Shown piece after piece: positions 19,946 through 30,644 of a stretch of 64,000 bases of DNA (the stretch's first letter is position 1; each line of letters starts with the position of its first letter). The notes beneath the pieces are model-generated. The model ran no database searches, was not told the origin of the DNA, and was given only the letters and a program-made list of their open reading frames with translations. Source of the DNA: an uncultured Erysipelotrichaceae bacterium (lineage in GTDB: Bacteria > Bacillota_I > Bacilli_A > Erysipelotrichales > Erysipelotrichaceae); assembly GCA_949744505.1 (NCBI GenBank), contig CATJXY010000052.1, positions 1 to 64,000 on the forward strand, given 5' to 3'. The position numbers and the translations under genes were made by a program.

Positions 19946-21154
19946 CTATACTGTTTTGATACGATCCCGATTTGCTGCTAAGAATCTCACTTTTCCATTA
20001 TCTAAAAGAATACTTTCTTCAGTGAAGATAAATGTATCTCTTCCATACATCTTCAAGTTCTCAATAATACTCAATTCCAATGCATAACCTGTATTATCAT
20101 AGACTAACCGATCTCCCTTAACCGGAATTGGATTTTGGTTAGAAAATAATCCAATTGTTGGTCCGGCACCATGTCCATGAAATCCCAATGGATGAGTATA
20201 AAGAACAGGGCGAAGTCCCTCTTTCTTACCTTGTTCAATACTAGCCGTAAATATATCATTTCCACTTCTTCCGATTTGAAGATTTTCAATCACGATATCT
20301 TGAAAGCGATTATTCCGCTTCATCGCTTCTTTTAATTCTTCCGGAAGCTCTTTTTCATCTTCTTTTAACACATAACATAAACGCTGAGTATCTGTGCATA
20401 AATTCAAATAACGAATGCCGAAATCACAGTGTAAGAGATCTCCACGCATGATAACAGTCTCTTCTCCATGCATTCCATCTTTTCTTTGAAGATCGATAGT
20501 CGGATCAAACCAAGTCTCAATTCCCAGTTGATTCACTCTTTCTGCCATATAATCCATTAAATCACGACATGTTGTAACACCAGGTAGGATTTGTTCCTTA
20601 CTGAATGTGTCTTCAATAATTTTCATTGCTTCATCCATGACCATTGGATATACTTCTTTCTCACGCGCACAACGAGTTTCTAAGAATCGAAGTCCAACTT
20701 CATCACTGCTAATAAATTTATCTGTAATCTCCTTTGGTAATTCTTTCATCATTGTGCGATACAATCCAACAGATAATCCATCAGTAAACGCATAATCATC
20801 AGAAATATCAATTGCGATATTTTTAGGATTCAATCTTGTCAAGACACGTGTTAAAGCCTCCATTTGAGTTTCGTTCTTCACATCATAATCCTGAGTATAA
20901 TACTGCTCTAAAACAGAATCATGCATATTAACACAAATTCTTTCCGTTTGTGTTAACACTAAAATTGTAATTCTTCTTGCGGTAGGAAACAATGTCGGAG
21001 TCAATGCATGAAACATCGGATCTTCATTGTACTCTTTTGATAATACGATCCAAGCATCGACATCACTTTCTTTCATAACTTGAGGCAAAACCGTTTCCAA
21101 TCTTTCCCTCAATATTTCATCTTTAATTTGATTTTGTTTAATAAATGATAACAT
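19946..21154 (-). CDS. M24-family Xaa-Pro peptidase-like
   Basis: 402 aa; HCDFGIRYLNLCTDTQR, THPLGFHGHGAGPTIG; paralogue of 13398..14726. Confidence 0.86.
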   Translation of the reverse strand: MLSFIKQNQIKDEILRERLETVLPQVMKESDVDAWIVLSKEYNEDPMFHALTPTLFPTARRITILVLTQTERICVNMHDSVLEQYYTQDYDVKNETQMEALTRVLTRLNPKNIAIDISDDYAFTDGLSVGLYRTMMKELPKEITDKFISSDEVGLRFLETRCAREKEVYPMVMDEAMKIIEDTFSKEQILPGVTTCRDLMDYMAERVNQLGIETWFDPTIDLQRKDGMHGEETVIMRGDLLHCDFGIRYLNLCTDTQRLCYVLKEDEKELPEELKEAMKRNNRFQDIVIENLQIGRSGNDIFTASIEQGKKEGLRPVLYTHPLGFHGHGAGPTIGLFSNQNPIPVKGDRLVYDNTGYALELSIIENLKMYGRDTFIFTEESILLDNGKVRFLAANRDRIKTV

Positions 21155-21165
21155 ATTGTTTCTCC

Positions 21166-22356
21166 TTATATCCTGATTAAAATCAGTTCTCTTTGCGGTT
21201 CAACTAAGAATTCAGCACCATGTTCAGTAATAACAACATCTTCTTCGATACCAATCTTTCCCGCTGCCACTTTTACACCCGGCTCTAATGTAAAAACATT
21301 CCCTAATTGAAGCGGTGTATCAATTAACTCAGGGCGATTATATCGAGGTCTTCTGTTAGCCAAAATTGTTCCTCCATCATGGGTTTGGTGACCAACTTGA
21401 TGCCCTAGAGCGGCATTCCATGAATCAAAACCCATATCAACAATCATATGTCTAGCAATCTGATCCACTTCAAATCCCGTTACTCCCGGTTTCATAAATT
21501 TTCGAGCAGCTTCAATTGCATCTCGAACCAGATAAAATGCTTCTTTAACCTCTTGCGGAGCATCTTCTTCATCGTCTTTCAAAACATAATACATACGTTG
21601 TAAATCACTGCAATATCCGTCTTTACTGACACCATAGTCAATATTAATCAAATATCCCGGAACGATCGGTGTAGAAATAATTCCCATATGCCCCGCCGGA
21701 ACATTCGGATCTACAGCAACAGACGGACATTGTGAATCAGCCCAACTCATTCCATATCCTTCTGAATAAGCAATATCATGAAGGTAATTAAATATATCAA
21801 GAGAGGTTGTTCCTTTTTTACAAATAGATGGAACACTTCTTAAATACTCATCCGCCTTAATAGCACAGTCACGAATCTTTTCAATTTGTGAAGAAGTTTT
21901 TCTTCCTCTTACTTCACTGATAATTCCGAATGCGCTTACAGTTTCCATTGAAAAATTCAAGCTGGCAAATACATTTTGAAGATGTCTATACATCCCATAT
22001 GTCAACCCATCACTGCTCGCATCACTACTGCAAATATCCAAAGCTAATGTTGCAGGTTTTAATTTATTAAGGACTTCTCGCATTGTTTCTTCCATAGACG
22101 ATTCATATTCAATGACTTCATCAATTCCTTCACAGTTTCGATAAGTATCCCCATCTAAAGAAGAAACAACAGCAAGACACGTTGATTCTTTGGTAAAAAT
22201 CAAGGATGTTGCAGCACTAAACTCCACTTCCCCCAATACCGGAAGCACCGGTTCACTTTTAATTGCAGTCGATTTACCGGCAATAAGCCATGCATCAACA
22301 TTATTCTTTTTGATTGCCTCATAAATAATAGGCAGTTTTTCCTGATCAAATCTCAT
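21166..22356 (-). CDS. M24-family Xaa-Pro aminopeptidase
   Basis: 396 aa; INIDYGVSKDGYCSDLQR, GHQVGHQTHDGG, FTLEPGV, IGIEEDVVITEHG. Confidence 0.9.
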   Translation of the reverse strand: MRFDQEKLPIIYEAIKKNNVDAWLIAGKSTAIKSEPVLPVLGEVEFSAATSLIFTKESTCLAVVSSLDGDTYRNCEGIDEVIEYESSMEETMREVLNKLKPATLALDICSSDASSDGLTYGMYRHLQNVFASLNFSMETVSAFGIISEVRGRKTSSQIEKIRDCAIKADEYLRSVPSICKKGTTSLDIFNYLHDIAYSEGYGMSWADSQCPSVAVDPNVPAGHMGIISTPIVPGYLINIDYGVSKDGYCSDLQRMYYVLKDDEEDAPQEVKEAFYLVRDAIEAARKFMKPGVTGFEVDQIARHMIVDMGFDSWNAALGHQVGHQTHDGGTILANRRPRYNRPELIDTPLQLGNVFTLEPGVKVAAGKIGIEEDVVITEHGAEFLVEPQRELILIRI

Positions 22357-22386
22357 ATCTTGCTCCTTATTACTATATAATTTGAT

Positions 22387-22414
22387 AGTTTGGAGCCCAA
22401 AAGGACTCCAAACT
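22387..22414 (-). other. Intercistronic stem-loop downstream of the oppA-like gene
   Basis: AGTTTGGAG-TCCTTTTGGG-CTCCAAACT, 9-bp perfect stem with no T-run on either side. Confidence 0.6.
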
Positions 22415-22431
22415 AATTTAAACTTTAACTA

Positions 22432-24099
22432 TTATTTTGCAGGTGCTTTTACATACCAAAGTAGGTAGTTAGATTGAGGGCTTGGAATAACACCTTCAAC
22501 ACCGGCTCTTTTCAAACAGATATTTTTATATCCGAATAGAGGTAATGTATAAGCCATTTCACGAACTAAATATTCTTCTGCTTCATGTAATGCTTCATAG
22601 CGCTCTGTTCCTTCCATTGAACGAGCTGCTGTAATCATTTCATCATACTTCTTATCGCCCCATGTTAATGCAGCAGTTTGCTTATAAGTTGCAGCTAAAT
22701 CTGTAAAGTTTGTAGCATCCATATAGTCTGCAGACATCGCATTTCTTGCTAAATCATACAATCCATTTGTACGATCATCAAAGAAGGTACGAATTTCAGC
22801 TGTCTTCAAAGTTACTTCAACATTTACTTCAGCAAGTTGAGCTTTCAATACTTCTGCAACAGTATCATGCATAGTATTTTGGTTATAGTAGTAAGTAAGC
22901 TTCAAAGGATTAGACTCATCAAATCCAGCTTCTTTCAACAATGCTTTTGCTTCTTCTTTATCTGTGTAAACAAGTGCATCTTTTTCGTCTTGTTCCTGAC
23001 GGAAATCACCGTTAGCACCTTCAAATCCCATTGGTACTAAACCATATAAAGGATAGTATAAGTCTCCGGCATCCAAAGCCTCAACAATTACAGAACGGTC
23101 AACACCTAACTGTAATGCACGACGTACGCGAACATCTTGTAATGCAGGTAATGTCTTAGAATAGCAGTTAATATTCAAATAGTAACTAATAACAGACTTT
23201 GTTTCATACAATTCTTCTTGTCCGGCATAAATTTTTGTAACATCACTGTTAACAGAAGTTGCGAAATCAATTTCTCCTGTTTGGAAAGCCATTAATTGAG
23301 CATCCATATCAGGCATGATCTTTGCGATCAATGTTTCAATTGTTACTTTATCAGCATAAACGAAGTGTTCATTCTTTTCCATAACAATTTCACTAGCTGT
23401 ATCGATCTTAACCGGATGGAATGGTCCATTTGTAGGAACAGAAGGATCATTAGCCCAAGTATAATCATGATCTTTTGCATAATCTGAACGCATAGGCATA
23501 AATGTGTTTGATGGAAGCAATGAAATAAAATACGGACATGGTTCTTTCAATGTGATTTCGATTGTATTGTCATCCAAAGCAACAATTCCCATATCATCCA
23601 TAGCAGCAACATCATCCATATTTTCACCATGTTCTTTAGCATTCACAACATAGTCTGTGATGAAATATGAATAAGAAGCATCAGCAGCACCCAATCCTAC
23701 TGAGTGTTTCATACCATAGACATAATCAGCAGCAGTCACTTTTTGTCCATCACTCCAATAGTTATTTTCTACTAAATGAAGTGTGTAAACAAGTCCATCT
23801 TCACTGATATCATAGCTTGTACAAGCTCCGTTCTGTGTAGATCCATCTTCTCCAATGTAGAACAATGGGAAATATAACTGGTTAACAACCAATGAAGTAA
23901 CACTGTCATTAGCCATTGCAGGATCCAAATATTGTGGTTCTCCACCTACAGCATAAGTGAAGGTAGTAGCATACTCTGTAGTTTCTCCTTGGCTATCATC
24001 ACTGCTTTGTTGGCTGCTACTCTCTTTTGATGAGCATCCTGTAGCAAGAACGATGAATAAAACTAGAAGAGCACTAAGTAGTTTTCTTAAATTTTTCAT
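22432..24099 (-). CDS. oppA: Oligopeptide ABC transporter substrate-binding lipoprotein
   Basis: 555 aa; lipobox VLATGCSSKES; SBP family 5 motifs (YTLHLVENNYWSDGQKVTAADYVYGMKH). Confidence 0.92.
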   Translation of the reverse strand: MKNLRKLLSALLVLFIVLATGCSSKESSSQQSSDDSQGETTEYATTFTYAVGGEPQYLDPAMANDSVTSLVVNQLYFPLFYIGEDGSTQNGACTSYDISEDGLVYTLHLVENNYWSDGQKVTAADYVYGMKHSVGLGAADASYSYFITDYVVNAKEHGENMDDVAAMDDMGIVALDDNTIEITLKEPCPYFISLLPSNTFMPMRSDYAKDHDYTWANDPSVPTNGPFHPVKIDTASEIVMEKNEHFVYADKVTIETLIAKIMPDMDAQLMAFQTGEIDFATSVNSDVTKIYAGQEELYETKSVISYYLNINCYSKTLPALQDVRVRRALQLGVDRSVIVEALDAGDLYYPLYGLVPMGFEGANGDFRQEQDEKDALVYTDKEEAKALLKEAGFDESNPLKLTYYYNQNTMHDTVAEVLKAQLAEVNVEVTLKTAEIRTFFDDRTNGLYDLARNAMSADYMDATNFTDLAATYKQTAALTWGDKKYDEMITAARSMEGTERYEALHEAEEYLVREMAYTLPLFGYKNICLKRAGVEGVIPSPQSNYLLWYVKAPAK

Positions 24100-24117
24100 T
24101 TTTCTTTCCTCCTATTT

Positions 24118-25104
24118 TTATTTTTCATATAAGAAACATGAAACTAATCTATTTCCTACTTGAATCGGCTGAGGCCGTTCCTGACGACAACGATCTGTTG
24201 CTTTAGAACAACGAGTAGAGAAAGGACAACCTTTTGGTGGATTAATTGGGCTTGGTATTTCACCTTCCAAAATAATTCGTCCTTTATTCTTAGCTGTATC
24301 TGGATCCGGAATCGGAATAGCCGACAATAAGGCAACGGTATACGGATGAAGTGGACGATGATAAACATCATTGCTTGGTCCAACCTCCATCATATGACCA
24401 AGATACATAACTCCGATTTTATCAGAGATATGTTTAACCATGCTCAAATCATGAGCAATAAACAAATATGATAATCCCATTTCTTTTTGGATACTTTTCA
24501 ATAAGTTAATAACCTGTGCTTGAATAGAAACATCCAACGCAGAAATCGGTTCATCACAAACAATAAACTTAGGATTAACAGCCAAAGAACGTGCAATTCC
24601 GATGCGCTGTCTTTGGCCTCCGGAAAATTCGGCCGGATAACGACGGATATGATCCGGTTTCAATCCTACAATTTCAAGCAATTCAACAACTCTTTTTTCA
24701 CGTTGTTCATCATTGTCATAAATGTTGTGAATAATCATCGGTTCTTTAATAATTTCACCGACAGTCATACGAGGATTCAAAGAAGCATACGGATCTTGGA
24801 AAATCATCTGCATATCCTTTCGGAAAGATTTTAATTCCTTTCCTTTGATCTTTGAAATATCTTTTCCTTCAAAAGTTATACTTCCGCTTACCGGATCGTA
24901 TAATTTCACAATCGTTCTTCCTAAAGTACTTTTTCCACATCCGGATTCACCTACAAGTCCAAATGTTTCATTAGGCATGACATCAAAGCTAACACCATCT
25001 ACCGCTTTAACAACCTGTTTCGGGGCAAAAAGACCTTTTGTTACATCAAAATGAGTTTTTAAGTCACGAACACTTAAAATTGGTTTATCTTGAACGTTAC
25101 TCAT
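24118..25104 (-). CDS. oppF: Oligopeptide ABC transporter ATP-binding protein
   Basis: 328 aa; [46 protein letters not shown]. Confidence 0.93.
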   Translation of the reverse strand: MSNVQDKPILSVRDLKTHFDVTKGLFAPKQVVKAVDGVSFDVMPNETFGLVGESGCGKSTLGRTIVKLYDPVSGSITFEGKDISKIKGKELKSFRKDMQMIFQDPYASLNPRMTVGEIIKEPMIIHNIYDNDEQREKRVVELLEIVGLKPDHIRRYPAEFSGGQRQRIGIARSLAVNPKFIVCDEPISALDVSIQAQVINLLKSIQKEMGLSYLFIAHDLSMVKHISDKIGVMYLGHMMEVGPSNDVYHRPLHPYTVALLSAIPIPDPDTAKNKGRIILEGEIPSPINPPKGCPFSTRCSKATDRCRQERPQPIQVGNRLVSCFLYEK

Positions 25105-26102
25105 TCTTTACCCGCCTTTCTATCATTCAGCCAGCATGCACATTCATGAGTTGGTGAAAATGTTTTTACATCCGGCATATATTCTTTACAAACTTTCATT
25201 GCATGCGGACATCTGTCTACAAACGGACATCCTTTCGGTGGATTCAACAAATCCGGTGGTGATCCGGCAATCGGGGTCAAATCATGATCACTATCATCCT
25301 CCGGATTGGCAATACAGCTCAATAATCCTGTTGTATAAGGATGTTTTGGATCATAGAAAATTTCTCGATCCGTTCCGATTTCAACAATTTTACCACCATA
25401 CATGATTGCAACACGGTCACATAACTTTGCAACAACTCCCAAATCATGTGTAATCATGATAATAGCTGAATCACTTTCTCTTTTTAAAGTGTCAATCAAT
25501 TCTAATACTTGTGCTTGAATTGTAACATCCAACGCTGTTGTCGGCTCATCCGCAATGATAAGCTTTGGATTACAAGCTAATGCAATCGCAATAACAATAC
25601 GCTGTCTCATTCCTCCTGAGAATTCAAATGGATATTGAGTAATTCGCTTTTCAGGAGAGGGAATTCCAACCAATCGCATTAATTCCAAAGCTCGTTCACG
25701 AGCCTGTGCTTTAGTCATTTTTGTATGATTCATGAGCGGTTCAATAAGCTGAGTTTCAATTTTCAAGACCGGATTCAAGAAAGTCATCGGATCTTGGAAA
25801 ATCATTGCCATTGTATTTCCACGCAACTCACTCATCACTTGTTCGTATTCTTTTTTCTTTTTGAACTTTCCTCGTGAAATATCTTTACCATTAAAAGTCA
25901 CTTTACCATTTGTAACTTCTCCGTTTGCCGCTAAAAGGCCGATGATCGAATACATTGTTTGACTCTTTCCAGATCCGGATTCTCCTACAATTCCCAAGAC
26001 TTCACCTTGTTCTACATGGAAAGAAACATCTCTTACCGCCTTTACCCGACCTTGATCGGTTTTAAATTCAGTACACAAGTTTTCTACTTCAAGCAGTGCC
26101 AT
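25101..26102 (-). CDS. oppD: Oligopeptide ABC transporter ATP-binding protein
   Basis: 333 aa; [46 protein letters not shown]-terminal oligo_HPY Cys motif. Confidence 0.93.
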   Translation of the reverse strand: MALLEVENLCTEFKTDQGRVKAVRDVSFHVEQGEVLGIVGESGSGKSQTMYSIIGLLAANGEVTNGKVTFNGKDISRGKFKKKKEYEQVMSELRGNTMAMIFQDPMTFLNPVLKIETQLIEPLMNHTKMTKAQARERALELMRLVGIPSPEKRITQYPFEFSGGMRQRIVIAIALACNPKLIIADEPTTALDVTIQAQVLELIDTLKRESDSAIIMITHDLGVVAKLCDRVAIMYGGKIVEIGTDREIFYDPKHPYTTGLLSCIANPEDDSDHDLTPIAGSPPDLLNPPKGCPFVDRCPHAMKVCKEYMPDVKTFSPTHECACWLNDRKAGKE

Positions 26103-26112
26103 CTTTTCTCAC

Positions 26113-27030
26113 CTACCTTTTAATTTCTAATGCTTCTCCAATTCCATCTCCGATAAAATTCAAAGATAAAATTGTAAGACAGATTGCCGCAACCGGCCAT
26201 ATAATTTGAATTTGATTTACGAAAATTAATGCTCGACAATCATTTGCCAATTTACCCCAGCTCGGAATGGAAGGGTTCAAACCAATTCCGACGAAGGATA
26301 GGAATGATTCTGTGAAAATTGCAGAAGGAACCATCATCGTCAAACAAACTACAATCGGTCCTAAAGCATTTACAATTAAATGCTTCATCAAAATTCTCAT
26401 ATCACTGGCACCAAGAACTTTTGCAGCCAATGCAAATTCCATTTCTTTAAGCGACATAACTTGCGTTCTTACCTGACGAGCCATTTGAATCCACGAAGTC
26501 AAACAAATTGCCAACATCATAGAAGTAATACTATCGCCAAAAATCATCAAAATCAAAACTGTATACAACAAGCTTGGAACAGCATAGATGACATCGATGA
26601 TTCTCATCATGATCATATCAACTTTACCACCTAAATAACCGGAAATACCACCATAAACAATACCAATAAATAAATTGATAACCGCAGTTGAAAATCCGAT
26701 AGAAAGAGAAATTCTGGCACCGTACATAACTCTTACCATAATATCTCTTCCCAACTTATCCGTACCAAACGGATGAGCTAAACAAGGAAGTAAGTTCTTA
26801 CTTGCTAAATCTTGTCCTTCATATGTGTAAGGAGAAAGCATCGGAACAAAAATTGCACCCAAGACCATAATTGCAAGGAATATCAATCCAAACAAAGCAA
26901 GTTTATTCTTTTTAAATCTTCCCCATGCATCTTTGAAAAAAGTTTTACTTTCAACGGCAATAAATTCTGAGTTTTTTTCACTATCATCTAATTTATCAAA
27001 CATTTCATCATTTAATTGAATCTGACTCAT
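26113..27030 (-). CDS. oppC: Oligopeptide ABC transporter permease
   Basis: 305 aa; HPFGTDKLGRDIMVRVMYGARISLSIG and EAA-loop AKVLGASDMRILMKHLIVNALGP. Confidence 0.93.
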   Translation of the reverse strand: MSQIQLNDEMFDKLDDSEKNSEFIAVESKTFFKDAWGRFKKNKLALFGLIFLAIMVLGAIFVPMLSPYTYEGQDLASKNLLPCLAHPFGTDKLGRDIMVRVMYGARISLSIGFSTAVINLFIGIVYGGISGYLGGKVDMIMMRIIDVIYAVPSLLYTVLILMIFGDSITSMMLAICLTSWIQMARQVRTQVMSLKEMEFALAAKVLGASDMRILMKHLIVNALGPIVVCLTMMVPSAIFTESFLSFVGIGLNPSIPSWGKLANDCRALIFVNQIQIIWPVAAICLTILSLNFIGDGIGEALEIKR

Positions 27031-27038
27031 TTTATCAC

Positions 27039-27962
27039 CTACTTTCCAATCTTAATACGTGGATCAACCAACGCTGCAACAATATCCGATATTAAATTCA
27101 TAACAATAACAATTGCACCAAAGAACAATGTTAATCCCATAACCAATGTATAATCACGATTAGTGATACTATTTGTAAACTCTTTACCGATTCCCGGAAT
27201 AGTGAAAAGTGTTTCAATAACCATAGATCCTGTAATTAATCCAGCGAACATCGGTCCACAATATGTGATAACTGGGAGTAATGCATTTTTCAATCCATGC
27301 TTGATTATAACCCAAATCTCTTTTGTACCTTTACTTCTTGCTAAAGTTATATAATCCTTATCCATAACATCCTTCAAAGAACTTCTGGACAATCTGGTAA
27401 TCATAGAAATTGAACTCAATGCCATCGCAATCGACGGTAAGATATAATGTTTCCACGAATCCAATCCAACAATCGGAAGCCAACCTAACTTTACCGCAAA
27501 GAAAATCATCGTTATCATCGCAAATAAGAAACCCGGTATTGAAACTCCCAAAGTTGCAAGAGTCGTAATTAAACCATTAACAAATCGACTTTTCGATAAA
27601 GCTGAAACAATTCCCAGTGCAAGTCCAACAAAGATTGCTATAAAGAAAGCAACAACACCTAATTTAGCCGTAACCGGTGCTCTTTGAATAATAATATCAG
27701 ATACCTGCTGTCCTTTTTTAGAAATTGATTCACCAAAATCACCATGAAGTGCATTTTTAAGATAAATCACATACTGCTCACCAACCGGTTTATCTAAACC
27801 GTATTTCTTTTCCAATGCTGCATAAGTTTCTGCGGACATGACCTTGTTATCCTGAGTGAATGGTTCACCAGGCATTGCTCTGACACCAAAGAAAGTAATT
27901 GTTGCCAAGATAAACAGCGTCAACATTCCGATCAATAATCTTTTCACTATATATTTCAACAT
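27039..27962 (-). CDS. oppB: Oligopeptide ABC transporter permease
   Basis: 307 aa; MLKYIVKRLLIGMLTLFILATITFFGVRAMPG; EAA-loop ARSKGTKEIWVIIKHGLKNALLPV. Confidence 0.93.
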   Translation of the reverse strand: MLKYIVKRLLIGMLTLFILATITFFGVRAMPGEPFTQDNKVMSAETYAALEKKYGLDKPVGEQYVIYLKNALHGDFGESISKKGQQVSDIIIQRAPVTAKLGVVAFFIAIFVGLALGIVSALSKSRFVNGLITTLATLGVSIPGFLFAMITMIFFAVKLGWLPIVGLDSWKHYILPSIAMALSSISMITRLSRSSLKDVMDKDYITLARSKGTKEIWVIIKHGLKNALLPVITYCGPMFAGLITGSMVIETLFTIPGIGKEFTNSITNRDYTLVMGLTLFFGAIVIVMNLISDIVAALVDPRIKIGK

Positions 27963-28010
27963 ATCTGTTTCTCCTTTACCCTTATAAGCTATAATTCATT
28001 ATAATTATTT

Positions 28011-28472
28011 TTAAGTTTCTACGCTTTGTATATCAGCTACAATATCTTCAGAAGAAATTATATTTCCTATAAATCCGGCTGAATCAAAAGCGCGTTTTAA
28101 TCTTTCAAAAGTTCCTGTTGATAATCCATTTGCAACCGGATTTCTATCGGAAAAATTAAGTGCAATAGTATCAGGATTCTTCTTCTTGATAATTTCAGAT
28201 AAAGTTGTTTCAAATGATACCGGAAATGCAACAACTTCATCAAATATATTCAGTACCGCATAGCCATTGTAATCTATAGGAGTACATACTGCGTAGCTTG
28301 AATGATCTTTACAAAATATCAATGCTGTATAGCCGATAAATTCTGCATCGCTAATCAACTCTAATACAGGTTCTGTATTCGTAGCACTTTCCTGGCCGGC
28401 AACGATCCACATATCAATATCTCTATCTTGCAGCGCTTGCAATGCTCTTTTGATTTTCTCACTAGAAAACAT
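28011..28472 (-). CDS. Orphan creatinase/prolidase N-terminal domain protein (no M24 catalytic domain)
   Basis: 153 aa aligning by eye with the N-terminal ~150 aa of the full M24 gene at 21166..22356 (DMWIVAGQESATNTEPVLELISDAEFIGYTALIF vs DAWLIAGKSTAIKSEPVLPVLGEVEFSAATSLIF). Confidence 0.8.
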   Translation of the reverse strand: MFSSEKIKRALQALQDRDIDMWIVAGQESATNTEPVLELISDAEFIGYTALIFCKDHSSYAVCTPIDYNGYAVLNIFDEVVAFPVSFETTLSEIIKKKNPDTIALNFSDRNPVANGLSTGTFERLKRAFDSAGFIGNIISSEDIVADIQSVET

Positions 28473-28507
28473 TTTATTTACGCCTCCCTTTTTTTAATAT
28501 GTTTTTT

Positions 28508-28536
28508 AGTATACAGTCATTCACAAATATTTTCAA
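28508..28536 (-). promoter_or_regulatory. Predicted sigma-A promoter for the peptide uptake/peptidase operon
   Basis: Minus strand TTGAAA-N17-TATACT, ~36 nt upstream of the first gene of the cluster. Confidence 0.65.
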
Positions 28537-28664
28537 CATTTTTCAAAGTCTTTTTTCTTATTTTTTTATTTTTTTCAATAAAAATGAAAACATTTTCATA
28601 AATTTTCATTTTACCTATTTCTTTTTCCTATTTCTCAAATTTCATTCATCATTAAACTAAAATA

Positions 28665-28691
28665 AATTTCACAGATAAACTCTGTGAAATT
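28665..28691 (-). terminator. Terminator downstream of the MATE gene
   Basis: AATTTCACAGA-TAAAC-TCTGTGAAATT, 11-bp perfect stem. Confidence 0.6.
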
Positions 28692-28706
28692 ATTTAATAT
28701 TAATTT

Positions 28707-30107
28707 TTAAATTGCTTTGAATTCATTTTTATTTACAATATTTTTAATCCAAATCCCTTTATGCACAAGAGTTAAACCAATGATAGCTTTGGGAATATCC
28801 ACACATTGTACAAGTAAATAAACAAGAATAATATGAAATGAAGTATACCTTGTCAAACAATATGCTATCGGAAGTGAAATAATACATGTATAAAAACTAT
28901 CAAACAAAAAGGTAAGTAATGTATTTCCGCCACATCTTAGAGTGAAATAACTTCCATAATATAATGAATAAAGAGGAATTGTCATAGCAGCAATTCTTAG
29001 AAGTGTCGTTGCCAAATACTTGATCTGCTCTGTTGTATTATAAATTTGAGGAATAGCCGGTGCCACGGAAAATAAAATAATACCGGTTCCGGCACACAAC
29101 AAGAAATTAAAGACAATTAACTTAATATCTGTATCTTTTGCTTCTTCCTCTTTTCCGGCTCCTAATTTTTGTCCCACGATGATCGAAATTGAATTTCCCA
29201 TCGCGTAACATATAATCATAAAAAGGTTGGTTACTGTTGTCGTTATATTCATTGCCGCAACAGCTTCTAATCCACGAGTCGAATAACATTGTGCGATTGC
29301 AGCCATTCCTATTGACCATAGTATTTCATTAAATAAAAGCGGCGCTCCTTTTATACAAATATCTTTCGCTAAAGAATACGGGACTTTGATTTCCTTGTAT
29401 ATATCTTGTAAAAATACATGAATTTCTTTATTTGAATGAGAAAAGAATGCTATAACAAATAATTCACAAAAACGGGAAATTACCGTTGCAATCGCTGCCC
29501 CTTGGATACCTAAAGCAGGAAAATTGAAATGGCCGAATATTAGGATATAATTTAAGATAAAATTAGTAAATACCGCAAAAAGACTCGCTACCATTGGGAG
29601 AATGGTTTCGCCACTTTCTCTTAATGAGGACGAATACACGGTTACAAGAAGAAATGGAATAAGTCCAACCATCATTATTTTCATGTAAGACCAACCATAA
29701 TCCAATGTTAGCATTACATCCTTAACTTCATTTGTCCCTGAAGTAAGATACATCTGAATTAAAGATTGACCCTTAATGCCAAAAATCAAAAGTGCAACGG
29801 TCAAAATCAAACATCCGATCAATAACTTAAATCGAAAGCATGCCTGCATCCCTTTCACATCTTTTTTTCCGGCAAATTGTGCACTAAATATACTGGCTCC
29901 GCTAATAGCCCCAAATATTGTTGTATTGTAAACATTTATAAGTTGATTCGTTATTGAAACTCCACTCATCTGTAATGTGCCAACCTGACCAATCATAATA
30001 TTATCGAGGAGTCCAACAAAATTAGTTATTCCATTTTGGATTATAATTGGCAATGCTACGACCATCACCATTTTATAAAACATTTTATCTCCAAAATATC
30101 TTTTCAT
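28707..30107 (-). CDS. MATE-family efflux transporter
   Basis: 466 aa multi-TM protein; VALPIIIQNGITNFVGLLDNIMIGQVG and the typical MATE repeat structure. Confidence 0.9.
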   Translation of the reverse strand: MKRYFGDKMFYKMVMVVALPIIIQNGITNFVGLLDNIMIGQVGTLQMSGVSITNQLINVYNTTIFGAISGASIFSAQFAGKKDVKGMQACFRFKLLIGCLILTVALLIFGIKGQSLIQMYLTSGTNEVKDVMLTLDYGWSYMKIMMVGLIPFLLVTVYSSSLRESGETILPMVASLFAVFTNFILNYILIFGHFNFPALGIQGAAIATVISRFCELFVIAFFSHSNKEIHVFLQDIYKEIKVPYSLAKDICIKGAPLLFNEILWSIGMAAIAQCYSTRGLEAVAAMNITTTVTNLFMIICYAMGNSISIIVGQKLGAGKEEEAKDTDIKLIVFNFLLCAGTGIILFSVAPAIPQIYNTTEQIKYLATTLLRIAAMTIPLYSLYYGSYFTLRCGGNTLLTFLFDSFYTCIISLPIAYCLTRYTSFHIILVYLLVQCVDIPKAIIGLTLVHKGIWIKNIVNKNEFKAI

Positions 30108-30182
30108 ACTTTACTCCTTTCACACAATAGATGTATTATACAATACATTATTGGAATCTCCAAATTAAAAAACAAATCATTT

Positions 30183-30644
30183 TCAGATTTGCTTTAAATT
30201 CGCACAATAGATTCTTGACTCCTCATTCCATGGATGATATCCTTGTCCAATATAACTAAAACCATAGTGTTCATAATAACCAATATGATCGGTACAAAGA
30301 TATAACTTATCAAATCCGCCTTGAATCGCATCGCTTTTTGCCTGATTGATCAAAAGCTCGCCATACCCGTGATGCCGATACTCTTCTTCTACAAATAGTG
30401 CACATAACCACGGATATAAATCCATACGGCTAATAAAATCATTCGTAATCAATCCGGCACACCCTGCTATTTTATCTTTATCCATCAATAAATACCATCG
30501 CGGTAATGAATTGTTTTGATCAAAACAATGATTAATACAATCTTCATAAACCATTTTGCTATCTTCACTTGCCCATTTACTCTGAAAATACTCTATCGCA
30601 AGCTTCTTCATTTCCGGAAATTCAGTAACAGAGATTACTTTCAT
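30183..30644 (-). CDS. GNAT-family N-acetyltransferase
   Basis: 153 aa; LCALFVEEEYRHHGYGELLINQAKSDA. Confidence 0.85.
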   Translation of the reverse strand: MKVISVTEFPEMKKLAIEYFQSKWASEDSKMVYEDCINHCFDQNNSLPRWYLLMDKDKIAGCAGLITNDFISRMDLYPWLCALFVEEEYRHHGYGELLINQAKSDAIQGGFDKLYLCTDHIGYYEHYGFSYIGQGYHPWNEESRIYCANLKQI

